Shown here piece by piece: positions 23,057 through 33,985 of a stretch of 64,000 bases of DNA; the stretch's first letter is position 1, and every line of letters starts with the position of its first letter. The translations under genes and the position numbers were made by a program. The stretch is from Beta vulgaris subsp. vulgaris. Lineage: Eukaryota > Streptophyta > Magnoliopsida > Caryophyllales > Amaranthaceae. The stretch lies in assembly GCF_026745355.1 (NCBI RefSeq), contig NC_079202.1:40851215-40915214 (forward strand), written 5' to 3'. The notes beneath the pieces were generated by a model, which worked only from the letters and a program-made list of their open reading frames with translations, was not told where the DNA came from and did no database searches.

Positions 23057-24258
23057 AAACTAGACCTAGGAAATGAATTGGGCCTAAATGGAGCTAATAT
23101 TAGAATTGGATTAGAATTAGACTTAAATTGGAATGGACTAGAAACGGACTTGGACTAGACTTAACATAAGATGTAAATGGGCCTAAGATCGACTCTAATG
23201 CTAGCGAATGTATGCACTCAAATTTAGATGGGCCTAGGATGAATGCAATATGGAATCTAATGCAAATGGGCCTATAATGAATGCAAGTGGACTGGATTGA
23301 GTTGCTTGAATTGTTTTGAATAAGGTGTTTGGACTAGGCTTAGAATATTTGAAATTCGTTCTTGAAAGGAACCCCTTGTTTTTATCTTTTGTTTGGAAAA
23401 GATGATGGATTATTTTTGGTAATATTTTTTAAAATGTCTTGTATGATGATGATTAGTAAATGCTTTTGAAAAAGGTAGAATAGACATGGGTGTAGGATTG
23501 ATTTTAAAAGATGTATGTTTTTTAAACTGATTGAATATAATAAGGTAAGATTGATAGGGATGATAATCTAGACACTAAGGAGAAGGTAGACATGCATGAC
23601 GATTCTAACTCTACCATGACTATTTTTCTAGTTGCACTTTTTAGGATAGACTGGACCTTGCAAGAAAAAAAACTGATTTTTATGCTTGAATTAGGTGAAA
23701 CCCCTAGAATGACCATGCTTTTACGCGAATGCAGACGGAACGAATTATAGGATCGACCACCACGACGACTAAATTGACGAAAATCATTCGATGCACAGAC
23801 TAACGTACCACGCAAGCGCGTCTTAATGCGCTTGGTGCACTTATCCTGTGACATGTTTTTGGGGGATTCAGGTGAGGTTTTGGCCAATTTACGATCTTTT
23901 ATTACGTGATGCACAACAACGAAAACTTGACAAGTTAATAATAGGCAAAAATGCCAATCACAAGCAAATGTCATGTAACATGGATGCAAAAGTGCCAACC
24001 TAGCTAAACTACATTTCTATGTTTGAAACTCTGGCAGGTTTAGGTTAAGTCTGACAGGGTCCATGATTAAGGGTTCATGATTAAGAGATTGATCCCACCC
24101 TTCGTACCTCTTCTTAAAGAGGTAGTCATGTGTAAGACGCACTCCCGTTCTCAAGTCAAGAGCAAGAGAACTATGTCATGGTTTGATAGGTTTGCTTATT
24201 ACTAAGATCCAACACTATCGATCGTTGTAAAACCCCGAACCTTAATCTCGTTTTATTT
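23057..24258. other. Unclassified sequence, no gene recognised
   Basis: The first 250 bp repeat words such as 'tgggcctaa' and 'ggactag' in a degenerate way. A 158-codon frame at 23522-23998 (minus) has no recognisable motif and is probably chance. It may be old retroelement flank. Confidence 0.35.
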
Positions 24259-24564
24259 CACCAAGTACCCTCGAGTTTTCAGAAAATTCACCGGGTACCC
24301 CCCATGTTTTCAAAATTCACAAGGTACCCCTCAGTTTTATGTAAATATACCTAGATACCCTTAATGACTAACGGGGTTAACTACTGTTAGTCATTAACCC
24401 TAATTTTCTTTTTGTAATCCTAATTAATCCTTAATCCTAACCCTAATTCTAACTCCTACCTCTAACCCAAACCCAAACCCATCCTCCCACCACTCACTCC
24501 CCCACCCTCCTACCACACAACCACCCTCCCACCACACCACCACCCTACCACCCCTGCCCCTCCC

Positions 24565-24760
24565 CCACCCCCGCAACCTCGCTACCCCCTCCCCCACCCA
24601 CGCAGCCCAACAGTCGGCCCACGCAACCTAGCAACACTCCACCCCTTCCCCACCCCCGCGCCCCACCCTGCAACCTCGCTACCCCCTCCCCACCCACGCA
24701 GCCCAACAGTCGGCCCACGCAACCTAGCAACACTCCACCCCTTCCCCACCCCGCGCCCCC
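24565..24760. repeat. C-rich tandem duplication in the TIR element
   Basis: A unit of about 95 bp occurs twice (about 24565-24661 and 24665-24760). Each contains 'cgcagcccaacagtcggccc' and 'cctagcaacactccacccc'. Repetitive Gly/Leu-rich frames on the minus strand come from this composition. Confidence 0.8.
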
Positions 24761-24899
24761 ACCCCTTTAATTTTCGCACATTTCACCCACCCCCCCATTT
24801 CCGCAGACCCTCCCTTGAATTTTCGCACTTTGAACATCTCTGATCGAAGAAATCGAAGAAAGATCAATCCAAGGTGCTACTACTGTGTCGGGGGTCTCT

Positions 24900-25073
24900 G
24901 TGGCGGGGGGGGGGGGTCGGGCTGCTGCGTGGGGTGGGGAGGGGAGGGATGCTTCATGGGGTGGGGGAGGGTCGGGCTGCTGCGGGGTGGGGGGAAGGGG
25001 CCGGGCTGTTGTAGGGTGGGGGAGGGGATCGGTCTGCTGCGGGGGTGGAGGAGGGGGGCTAGGTGGTGGTTAG
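24900..25073 (+). repeat. G-rich block with many G-runs
   Basis: It starts with a run of about 13 G. Repeated 'gtcgggctgctgcg'-like words are separated by runs of four to six G. The strand could fold into G-quadruplexes. Frames here encode only Gly/Trp/Cys-rich strings. Confidence 0.7.
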
Positions 25074-25682
25074 TGTTACGTAGTGCAAAACTAGTAATTT
25101 AATATCACAACTCCCAAAGATAGGTTCTTAAAACTGGAGACTTGTGCAGCAATAATTGGCTCGAATCCTAATGCTAACTCCTGACCAGCAACCTGCAAAA
25201 AGGGACCCACCCTGGAGGTTTGGGTGGTATTTCCCCCTCCGATGCTTAAGTCAGATGTCAGGGATGTAAGGAACTTTTAGAGAGAGAAAGTAGAGAGAGA
25301 GATAAGAATTTATGGCAGAATAACAGTACTATGCCCTGAAAAACGTACCTTTCTTCCTGAAATCAAGGACTATTTATACTGTTTGAAATGACTGTTGTAC
25401 CTTGATGTCACCCTAATTTGGGAGCATCTGATTGGGTAATCAATAAAATAGTGACATGTGGCAGTGGTTGAGTGGTCAGTACATCTCACTTTCATACAAA
25501 GGGACATACTACTTTTGTTGGGCCATTAAAGGGACTTTTAGTACTCTTCCTTCAGGGAAGCGTACTTTTAGCCCTGCAAACTGGTGGCCCTTTGTACTTT
25601 ACCTTCATGAGCGCATGCCACGTGTAGGGCTCTGATGAGGCCACGTGTCAGCTTGATAGCCGTTGATTTTTAGGCTACAACA
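25074..25682 (-). repeat. Left (3') LTR of the Tat element
   Basis: 609 bp, TGTTACG to ACAACA. 'ggactatttatactg' near 25366 is a candidate TATA region for the sense direction of the flank. It contains a block of about 32 bp (actagtaatttaat...) absent from the right LTR. Confidence 0.9.
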
Positions 25683-25697
25683 TTTGCCCCTTAAAAG
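25683..25697 (-). other. Polypurine tract of the Tat element
   Basis: The minus strand reads CTTTTAAGGGGCAAA directly before the TGTTGTAGCC end of the 3' LTR. Confidence 0.7.
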
Positions 25698-26213
25698 AGG
25701 GAGTTATTATCTTTTAGGCGCCAAGACGGTTAATCTTCCTCTTTTAACCGACCTGGAACTGCCCTTTTCTTTTTCAAAAAAGGGCGCCACTTTGCCGGTC
25801 TCCACAGGTCAACCCTTATGAACAACGGTTACTTTTTACCGGATGGGGGGGGGGGTCATTTTCACCCCTCTATAAATATGGGACTTAGTCGCTCCTGGAA
25901 TCATTTTAACATTGCTGAGAAATTTTCTAGAGAGAGAGACTCTGCAATTTTTACTGAGTTTTTTAGAGAGAGAAACTACTCCCGTCCAAGCTCTTGCAAT
26001 TGTCACTTTGCTCGTCAGAGGCCTCAAGTCGTCTTTGACATTCTTTTTCTTTTCTCATGGCCGGCAAAGTCAGACGACCCAGTCTTTACCTGTGTAGGGT
26101 AATCTGGCGCGCGTCAAGCAAACAGCTCGTATCAGACGAGGAGTTAACCTGCCGGCCTCCAGCTCGGAAATGGAGGCATCTACTGGACGGATTCCCGCTG
26201 ACGGAGACGCGAA

Positions 26214-29210
26214 GTCCAAAGTGCTCGTCCAGCAACCCCAAGTCCTTCCCCTGAACACGTCCAGGAGGAACAAGAAATCAGAGGCTCCCCAGATCCCAGC
26301 CCGTCCATACGTAGGACGGTCTCGGATGAGCCAAAGACGGCCAGCTCTTCCAACCCCGCTAGCGATTCAGAGGAGCCGTCGACAACTTCGTCTGAAATTA
26401 GACGGCAGCTAGGTCCTCTTTCTGACCCTAGATTTATCTTGGCCGATAACACTTGGCTGGGACGATTAGGCTCGGACCTTAGACCCTTTTCAGTGGCTAT
26501 GCCCATGTCGGGCTACCACTTCGTTCTTCCTGGCCGAGAGGATACCATATTTAGTGCCCCCCCAGGCCATTTTGCCGTTTATCGCCTGGAATTAGATGCC
26601 GGCCTGAGCTTTCCTCTTCACCCTTTCATCAACCAGCTACTTCATTACTATGGCATAGGACATAATCAACTTGCCCCAAACTCCTGGCAAAACATCCTTA
26701 CTTTTCTGGTCGTTTGTAATTTAAAAGGAAAGGATCCTTCCCTGACCGCCTTCACCCACATTCATTACGTTGCCAAGGTTCCTAGAACTGTTGAAGGAAG
26801 CTGGCTGAGTGTATGCAACCGTCAAGGATTCTTGACGTCTTGGGATAAGACATCCAAAATGCACTCTTGGAAGGGTGAATTCCTTTTCGTCCAAGCGCCC
26901 AGTAAAGCGGTTGCTAATCGGCTTCGGTATTTTAGCCGATCCAACACTAATACTGGACGGATGACTTCGTATCTGGAGCTAAAGAGTAACTCTGCCGAGG
27001 AGATGGTGGAGTACTTCCGGATTTCGGAGTATTCCATGGAAGACGTCTCTTTCAAGGGTCCGTCCAATTGGATCCCCTTTAAAGAGATGTTTTATCATGA
27101 TAACTTCTTAGTCGCTGCCGGCTTGCGGCAGGACGAGGACAGAGGTATATCTACTAAAAATTCTCCAAGTGAAATTCCCGGCCTGATTATCATTCGTCCA
27201 ACACCTGCTTTTTTATTTTCTTTTTACAGATTCAGCCAAAAGTAAACTCAGGAAATCTTGGATAGGAGATATGAGCTCGTCCAGATTTGCCGATACTCTC
27301 TGGAAGGAATACAGCAAATCAGGTGCCGAAAAGAGGGCCGACACCCTGGTAAGATTACTTTTTTTTTTTTTGCAAAGCGTCCAAGCAACAGCTGGACGAA
27401 CGGTTTATTCGGGAAGCAACTCGTCCAGGCTGATATCCTGACGGGCTGCCTCTTCGAGGAGCAACACGTCCAGACAATGACTGGACGAGCTGCCTCTTTG
27501 AAGAGCAACTCGTCCGATGATGGCTGGACGGGTGCTCTTCGAGGAGCAACACGTCCAGACATGACTGGACGAGCTGCTCTTTGAAGAGCAACTCGTCCAG
27601 ACATGGCTGGACACTGCCTCTTTGAAGGAAACTCGTCCAGTTATGCTGACGGGCTCCTCTTCGAGAGCAACACGTCCAGACGTTGTCTGGACGACCTGCC
27701 TCTTTGAAGGACCTCTAATTTTTTTACATATTTCTAACTTCTTAGAAAAATGCCCCAACATCAAAGGCCTTGGCTGAGAAGGCGGCAGCGAAGAAGCGGC
27801 CGGCTGGAACCAGCGAAGCTCCTCCTTCTAAGAAGGCAAAGGGGTTTACTGCCAAGAAGAAGAAATCGACACGGCCGGTTCCTAAGGTCGTGATCGACAT
27901 TCCGGCCAAAGAAGAGGCCAAGGAGGAACCGGCCGAGATTGGCTCTCTGGCCCTGGTGACCTACGCCGGCCTGCCGAGCAGCCTGCAGCCTCACAACCTG
28001 ACGAGGTTGTCATTTTGGACGACGCAGGCCAATCTTCTCAGCCGGACGCGGCTGCAGACGGGTCTGCTTTCTCTGGCCAGTGCCAAGCTGGTAGCCAGAT
28101 GCCTACCGCTATAGGACGGCTCCCGTTCTTCTGGTGAGTCTTATTATTCAAACGTAGTTAGAACACTACGGGTTGGCGGGCGTCCGATGAGTCCGTCCAA
28201 CAAACAGGCCGTGTTATTCCCATCAGATGTACTGACAGTCTAACTCTTTCAGATAAAGGGAAGGGTCCAGCTGTTGACGGCTCCCTATTCTTTCTGACGA
28301 TGAATCTTCTCCAGCTTTTGGAAAGATGTCATCGTCCGAGAAAGCTCAAGCTGGAGCTTTTCAAGTGCTTTCCTGAACCCTACATTAAGGGGTTGAGGGG
28401 AGCATCATCTGGGCATGTAGGAACATGTCTCAACTTGCTGCCGAGGTACATCTTTCTTTCTTTAGACGCTTATTTTCTTTACTTAGATATGTATTCTCCA
28501 AGTTGCATTCGTCCTGACTCTCTTGTCCTCCTATTTTCAGCTCTTTGCTCGCAGCATAATAACTGAAGATTGGGCGAAGGAGCTCAGAAAAGAGAATAAA
28601 AGGCTCGTCCAAGACGTGACCGCGGCTGCGGACCTAGCTCAGTTCAAAATGGGCGAGCAGAAAGTGCTGCATCAGCAGTCTAAGCTGGCCTGGGAGATGC
28701 GGTCAGCCGAAATTGAGTCCCAAAACAAGAGTTATCTACTTCGGCTGACCGAAATGCTGGACGAGAGAGCGTCTCTGGAACGCTACCTTTGAGACGAGAG
28801 GAACTCAGTCATGACCATGGCTGCTGAATTTTACAAGGAAAACCTCGTCCTGAAGGTAAAAAATCAAACTCTCCGAAATGAGGTTGTGGCCACGGTTGAA
28901 GCGGCCAAGGGGCTTGAACACGTCATAGATACCAACAAAGAATGGGCGGTGCAGGCCTTTGTATGATGGCCGAAGAAGAGGATATTCCCAGATATGCTCG
29001 TCGGCTGGAGTTCCAAGAAAGTTGCACAAAGCCACCATATCAGGGGCAGAACTTCCCGTCTTCGAAGAATCCTCTGAGGATGAAGAAGGAGAAGAAGATA
29101 TGGAGGCTCAGGACGAAGAGAACAATGATCCTCCTCCGCTTAATCTTTTGTTGTATCTTGGCCGTGAGCCACTTGTACCTTTTCTTTTTTGTACTTTGTT
29201 TTTAGATTAG
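26214..29210 (+). pseudogene. Antisense additional gene of the Tat element (putative gypsy-type transposon domain), multi-exon
   Basis: This gene runs opposite to gag-pol, between integrase and the 3' LTR, where Tat elements often carry an extra antisense gene of unknown role. The largest open piece (26439-27245) carries the domain: FSVAMPMSGYHFVLP, LSFPLHPFINQLLHYYG, LAPNSWQNILTFLV and WKGEFLFVQ. The frame is open upstream to about 26214 in a Ser/Pro/Glu-rich stretch. Likely introns follow: donor GTATAT near 27146 with acceptor near 27228, then donor GTAAGA near 27350 with acceptor near 27745. The later exons encode a Lys/Ala-rich nuclear-signal-like stretch (KKRPAGTSEAPPSKKAKG), a coiled coil (28545-28960: WAKELRKENKRLVQD) and an acidic tail (EESSEDEEGEEDMEAQDEE). 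A stop at 28790 and frame changes near 28000 and 28960 indicate damage or missed introns. The true start is uncertain. Confidence 0.75.
27380..27715. repeat. Tandem palindrome array in an intron of the antisense gene
   Basis: Five to six units of roughly 60 bp alternate CGTCCAG...CTGGACG and GCTCTTTGAAGAGC or CTCTTCGAGGAGC. Each unit is therefore a pair of small inverted repeats. The array lies between a GTAAGA donor and a TTCTTAG acceptor. Confidence 0.85.
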
Positions 29211-30077
29211 ATTGTAATCATCCTTTTCATATATGAAAAGCTACTTTTTCAATCTCTATTGTGCTATGCTTTATTGTTTTAGACGTCTTACATTATAATC
29301 CCATATTTATACCAAGTACAAAAGCAACTCGTCATAATATCCTTCTGACGATCCAATCAGCTCTTTTGGCCGATTGCATTAGGGCCTTCTTTAATGTCCA
29401 AGTATAAAAGTAATTCGTCAACAAGTTTTGATCTGACTCATTAGCTCCTTTATTGACGTTCATCATCAAAAACTTGTAAAAACCTGCTAAGTAAATGACT
29501 TGTTCGGCCGGAACCTGGACAATCATTCGTCATTGGACAAAGACTTAGTTATTTATAAATTATGCCCCTATATGCCCCTCTTCTTGGACGAGGAGTACTT
29601 ATATCGTTCCTCTGTTCAAGAAGAAGTAAAGACGATAATTTGTTTTAAATAACTTGGACGTTTTTCTAAGAGTGATTGTAACTCGTCCATCTTTGTTAAA
29701 TCATGAGATAACTTGTTCCTTTACTAAGGTTGTTATCCTAAGTTTTTGGCTTCTGGACGGAAAGCAGGATACCTGTATGAGGCGTCCTAATTCCAGCCGA
29801 CCTTGTTTAGGAGGTGTTCAACTCTTTAAGTAAACAGCCGGCCAAGACTATATATCTATCCATTTTTGGACGATAACATGTTCGGCCATCCTCCTAATGA
29901 AAGGTGCATTGTTCTTTTGTTTGTTTAAATTAGTTAGCTTTGACATAATATATAACTTAAGCAACAAATCAAACAAAGTCATAGAGAAGTAGAGCTGTAT
30001 TATATGAAGTTTGCTTGACGAATAGTCAAGGTACATGTATACATTCTACTTTTTCATTGTAATGCATTAGTAAAAGA
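29211..30077. other. Spacer between antisense gene and integrase in the Tat element
   Basis: No gene is recognised. The sequence is AT-richer than its surroundings but keeps the words cgtcc, ggacg and ggccg seen elsewhere in the element. A possible poly(A) signal region for the plus-strand gene lies near 29235 (atatgaaaagc). Short minus-strand frames look like chance. Confidence 0.4.
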
Positions 30078-31228
30078 TTACAACTTTGTAGGATGCCCTA
30101 AGCAAAGTATATTTTCAAATGTCAGAATTCCACGTCCTAGGAATGGGACGTCCGTCCAACCTTCTAGACGAAAGGTGCCATTCTGAACTACTTCGATTAT
30201 TTTGTAGGGTCCTTCCCAGTTAGGGGTAAGCTTGCCTAACTCTTTGGCTCGGCCGACCGCTTCCATTTTTCTTAAGACGAGGTCTCCCAGCTTTAAGGAC
30301 GCCTTGCAACTCTCTTGTTGAAGTCCCTTGCCATTCTCAACTTGTATAGTTGCATTCTCAGCAAAGCGTTGCCCTGACTTCGGGAACAAGTCCAAAGCCG
30401 TCCTAAGAGCTGCCCAGTTAGCATCTTCTGAGTACATCATTACTCTTAAGGTGGGTTCTTCAACCTCAATAGGAAGGACGGCCTCAGAGCCATAGACCAT
30501 CATGAAAGGAGTCTCTCTGTGGAATTCTTGGCCGTTGTCCTTATTGACCATAAGACCAGCTGCAATTCTTCTACCCAAAGCCCCTTTGCATTGTCCAACT
30601 TCTTTTTAATCCCGGCCGAAAGAATCTTGTTAAAAGCCTCAACTTGCCCATTAGCCTGTGGATGAGCTACTCGGCAAAGTGAGCCTTGATTCCTTGGTCA
30701 GCCAACCATTGACGGAGCTTGGTGTTTCAAATTGTGCCCGTTATCAAAGACGATCGACTGGGGCATCCCAAACCTTGTAATCAAGTTCTTCCAGATGAAC
30801 CCTTTGACGTCATTAGTGGTGATGCCTCTTAATGCTTCAGCTTCAACCCATTTTGTAAAGTAGTCCACAGCTACTATTACAAATTTCTTCTGGCCGGCAG
30901 CAATAGGAAAAGGCCCAAGAATGTCCATCCCCCATTTAGCAAAGGGAAGAGGAAAGAGAATTGGAGTCAAATAATTGGACGGCTTTTGATAGATATTACC
31001 ATGCTTTTGGCAACTATCACATTTCTTGGCGTACAGCAGGGCGTCTTCTTTTAAGGACGGCCAAAAGTAGCCCGTCCTGAGAGCCTTTTCTGCCAAAGCT
31101 CTTCCTCCAATGTGGGAAGCACAAGCTCCCTCATGCAACTCCTTTAAAACGTCCAAACCTTCCTTTCGGCTGATGCATTTGAGAAGAGGCCGATTGTAGG
31201 ATTTCTTGTATAGAGTCTCATTCCACAA
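30078..31228 (-). pseudogene. Integrase of the Tat element
   Basis: Integrase inserts the retrotransposon cDNA. Two pieces are seen. The first (30698-31228) has the zinc-binding region (HEGACASHIGGRAL, CDSCQKHG) and part of the catalytic core: WGMDILGPFP with the first Asp, YFTKWVEAEAL and FGMPQSIVFDNG with the second Asp. After DNG the frame runs off into KHQAPSMVG, so the third acidic residue is out of frame or lost in the gap to 30579. The second piece (30078-30578) is the C-terminal part: TPFMMVYGSEAVLPIEV, GDLVLRKMEAVG, GKLTPNWEGPYKI. The break around 30580-30700 inactivates it. Confidence 0.9.
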
Positions 31229-31234
31229 CTCAAA

Positions 31235-31782
31235 CCACTTGTCCCTTCTTTCGCATACTTAGCTTCAATTGGGTCAAGAGGCAAGCGGTCAGTTTTCTTA
31301 AATTCAATGATTGGGCTCATCCACTCATTTTCTCGGCTGAGAAATAAAACTTCTCCGGCCTCAATGCTCTTGGCTGCTTTTACCTCCCAGAAGACTGTTC
31401 TAGGAACGTCTCCCTTAGCCGAGCTGGCCAACTTAGAAAGGGCATCAGCCTGATGATTCTCGGATCTGGGCACTTGATCTAGGACGAACCTTTTCAAAGA
31501 CTTGATATCTTCCTTGACTAAATTCATATACTTGCTCATGGACACTTCCTTGCATTTAAACTCACCATTGACCTGGCTGACGACCAGCAGAGAGTCAGTT
31601 TTAGCTTCAATTTCCAAGGCTCCAGCCACTTTGCACATTTTAATACCGGCTAAGAGAGCTTCATACTCTGCCTCATTGTTGGACGCCTGGAACTTGAACT
31701 TCATTGCATACTCAAACTTATCTCCCTTCTGGGGACTGAAAGATAATCCCTGCACCACATCCATTCGCAGTTGAGGATCCAT
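31235..31782 (-). pseudogene. Second (archaeal-type) RNase H of the Tat element
   Basis: A second RNase H domain between the RT-RNase H and integrase marks the Tat branch. It reads FKFQASNNEAEYEALLAGIKM with the conserved NNEAEY, EIEAKTDSLLVVSQVNGEF with the catalytic-type TDS, and VPRSENHQADALSKLAS with the final AD. The start of the domain is disturbed: the DGS-type motif would lie just upstream of 31782 in another frame (around 31775-31795). Confidence 0.85.
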
Positions 31783-31854
31783 CTACCATTAAGGTCCAAT
31801 GACGCTTTCCCTCTGCTGGATCTTGGACGGGGTCTATAGCTGGCCGGGTAAGTT

Positions 31855-32490
31855 CTACAATGAAATCGGCCAAGGCTTGCCCTTTGATTGCCTTCCGAGG
31901 TCAAATGTTAAATCAAACATATTGAGCTCAACGGCCCATTTTAACATCCGGCCAGAAGCATCCATTTTATGCAATACTTGTCTCAGTGGCTGATCAGTAT
32001 AAACGAGAATGCTGTGTGCTAAGAAGTAAGGCCTTAACTTCCGGCTCGCCATCAACAGAGCCAGGCCGAACTTCTCAATGGACGAATACCTGCTTTCCGC
32101 ATCCTTCAATACATGGCTCACAAAGTATACGGGTATTTGCACTGCGTCTCTCTCAGCCAAGAGAACAACACTTACCGCGAAAGGAGATACGGCCAGGTAA
32201 ACGTATAATTTTTCTCTTTCGGCCGGGCTGATCAATCTAGGCAGTTGCCGAAGATGATCTTTTACTTGCTGAAGCGCTACCTCAGCCTCTTCCGACCACT
32301 CAAACTAGGCGTTCTTCTTGATAGTTGCAAAGAAATGGTGGCATTTGTCCCCTGATTTCGAAAGAAACCGTCCAAGAGCAGCCAAACAGCCCGTCAACCG
32401 CTGAACTTCTTTGACTTTGGACGGAGAAGACATATTCATAATAGCTTGAATTTTATCGGGATTTGCCTCAATCCCTCTCTGATCAACCAA
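31855..32490 (-). pseudogene. RT connection and first RNase H of the Tat element
   Basis: The piece at 32305-32490 reads DQRGIEANPDKIQAI and EVQRLTGCLAALGRFLSKSGDKC, the usual RT thumb. The piece at 31855-32235 reads LYVYLAVSPFAVSVVL, PVYFVSHVLKDAESRY, EKFGLALLMASRKLRPYF and VYTDQPLRQVLHK, the RNase H-like domain of gypsy elements. The two are in different frames, with a TAG interrupting near 32308. Confidence 0.9.
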
Positions 32491-32512
32491 GAATCCCAGA
32501 ATACTTTCTGCG

Positions 32513-32601
32513 AGAGAGACGGAGAAGACATATTCATAAAGGGTAAGTGTTGTTCTCTTGGCTGAGAGAGACGCAGTGCAAATACCCGTATACTTTCTGC
32601 G
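32513..32601. repeat. Templated insertion in the RT gene
   Basis: An 89 bp insertion is flanked by a direct repeat tactttctgcg (32502-32512 and 32591-32601). It contains a 21 bp exact direct copy of 32420-32440 (at 32518-32538) and a 53 bp exact inverted copy of 32122-32174 (at 32544-32596). It interrupts the reverse transcriptase reading frame. Confidence 0.9.
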
Positions 32602-33596
32602 GATTGAGCTTCAACTTAAACTTCCTCAAAGTAAGGAAAGTTTCCCTCAAATCGTCCAGATGATCTTTTTCTTCCTTACTCTTGACGATCATGTCGTCAA
32701 TATAGGCTTCCATATTTCGCCCAAGCTGCGGCTGAAACACCGTGTTAATGAGCCTCTGAAATGTGGCTGGCGCATTTCTTAGGCCGAAGGGCATTCTGAG
32801 CCATCCATACAATCCTTTCTCAGTAATGAAGGAAGTTTTATCTGATCATCCGGCCACATAGGAATCTGGTGGAAACCGGAATAGGCGTCCATGAAACTCA
32901 GCAGGGCATGGCCGGCCGTTGAATCTACCAGACGATCAATATTAGGCAATGGAAAGCTGTCCTTAGGACAAGCCTTGTTCAGATCCGTATAATCAACGCA
33001 CATTCTCCAAGCGCCATTCGGCTTTGGAACCATCACAACATTTGCTACCCAATCTGGGTAATATGTTTCCCGGATGAATTAGACTTGAGCAGCTTTTGAC
33101 TTCTTCATCAACGGCCTTATTTCTGGCCGGCCCAGGTCTTCTCTTTGCCGAATAGGCTTCTACCCGGCTCAATATTGAGCCTATGCACTGCCACTTCAGG
33201 ATCTATCCCAGGCATCTCCACTACAGCGTAGGCAAACACATCTTCAAATTCTCGTAGCAACGCAACTAAGGTGTCCTGAATCTCTGATCTCAAAACTGAT
33301 CCTATTTTCAATGTCCTTTCCGGACGTTCTGGGTTCAAGCAAATCTCTACTGGACTTTCTACCGGTTCTGGACGTTCTAGTCCCAGATTCATTATAGCCA
33401 TGATCTCTTCAGATGAATGTTTTTCTTGATTGCCAAACACTTTCTCTTCTTGCTGGGCAAAAGCATGGACGGATTGCTTTAAGGAAGAGGTATCTCTTGA
33501 CCTTCTCAACTTCTTCTTAAGCTCAACAATTTGGCCTTTCACTTTCTCGGCCGGATCATCCTCCTTGTCCTTTGGACGCCTGCCCTCTCTTTCCAT
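32602..33596 (-). pseudogene. Reverse transcriptase of the Tat element
   Basis: The N-terminal linker (33117-33596) leads to LLREFEDVFAYAVVEMPGIDP and HRLNIEPG. The piece at 32779-33036 has MMVPKPNGAWRMCVDYTDLNKACPKD (split here for length: VPKPNGAWRMCVDYTDLN, then KACPKDSFPLP) and SFMDAYSGFHQI. The piece at 32534-32812 has YGWLRMPFGLRNAPATFQRL and the catalytic YIDDMIVKS. Frames change near 33115 and near 32830. A templated insertion at 32513-32601 ends the last piece. The catalytic Asp pair is intact but the polyprotein is not. Confidence 0.92.
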
Positions 33597-33605
33597 GATG
33601 ATGGT

Positions 33606-33985
33606 TTAAGAGTGGTGAGTAGCATTCTCTAGCAGCTTGCTGATCTCATAGAGAGATCCAATCTTTCCCCCATCACACTCAAACTTCATTAACATCAGGT
33701 GGGTCACAATGACAGCCTTGATGTGATTTAAGGTAGGTCGTCCGAGAATGACATTATAAGCGGTCAAGTCTCGTACTACCAAAAATTTCACAAAAAGCGT
33801 CCTGGCAGCATCTTTTTCCCCTACCCTGACGGGCAGTGTGACAGTCCCCATGGGATGGATGACCCTCCGCCAAAACCAATTATAGGATGATTTACCGACA
33901 TCAAATCATTTTATCAAACTTCAAGCGAGACAAACAATCAGCACTGATTATATCAGTGGAGCTTCCAGTATCAATCAGAATTCGC
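33606..33985 (-). pseudogene. Aspartic protease of the Tat element
   Basis: The catalytic motif ILIDTGSSTDIIS lies at about 33940-33980 and the frame stops soon after (KFDKMI then stop). The C-terminal half is open at 33606-33851: VTLPVRVGEKDAARTL, LTAYNVILGRPTLN, the conserved GRPTLN flap-side motif. The protease would cut the Gag-Pol polyprotein. The frame break between the halves disables it. Confidence 0.88.

Noticed and set aside
23522..23998. A 158-codon minus-strand frame.
   Set aside because: No recognisable domain, odd composition, and no neighbouring coding or splice context.
24545..25102. Gly-rich and Leu/Gly/Cys repeat frames on both strands.
   Set aside because: Produced by C-rich tandem repeats and G-runs of the TIR element.
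27248..27764. Overlapping frames across the palindrome array (for example 118 and 119 codons on minus).
   Set aside because: The tandem array happens to lack stops in several frames. On the plus strand it falls in a plausible intron.
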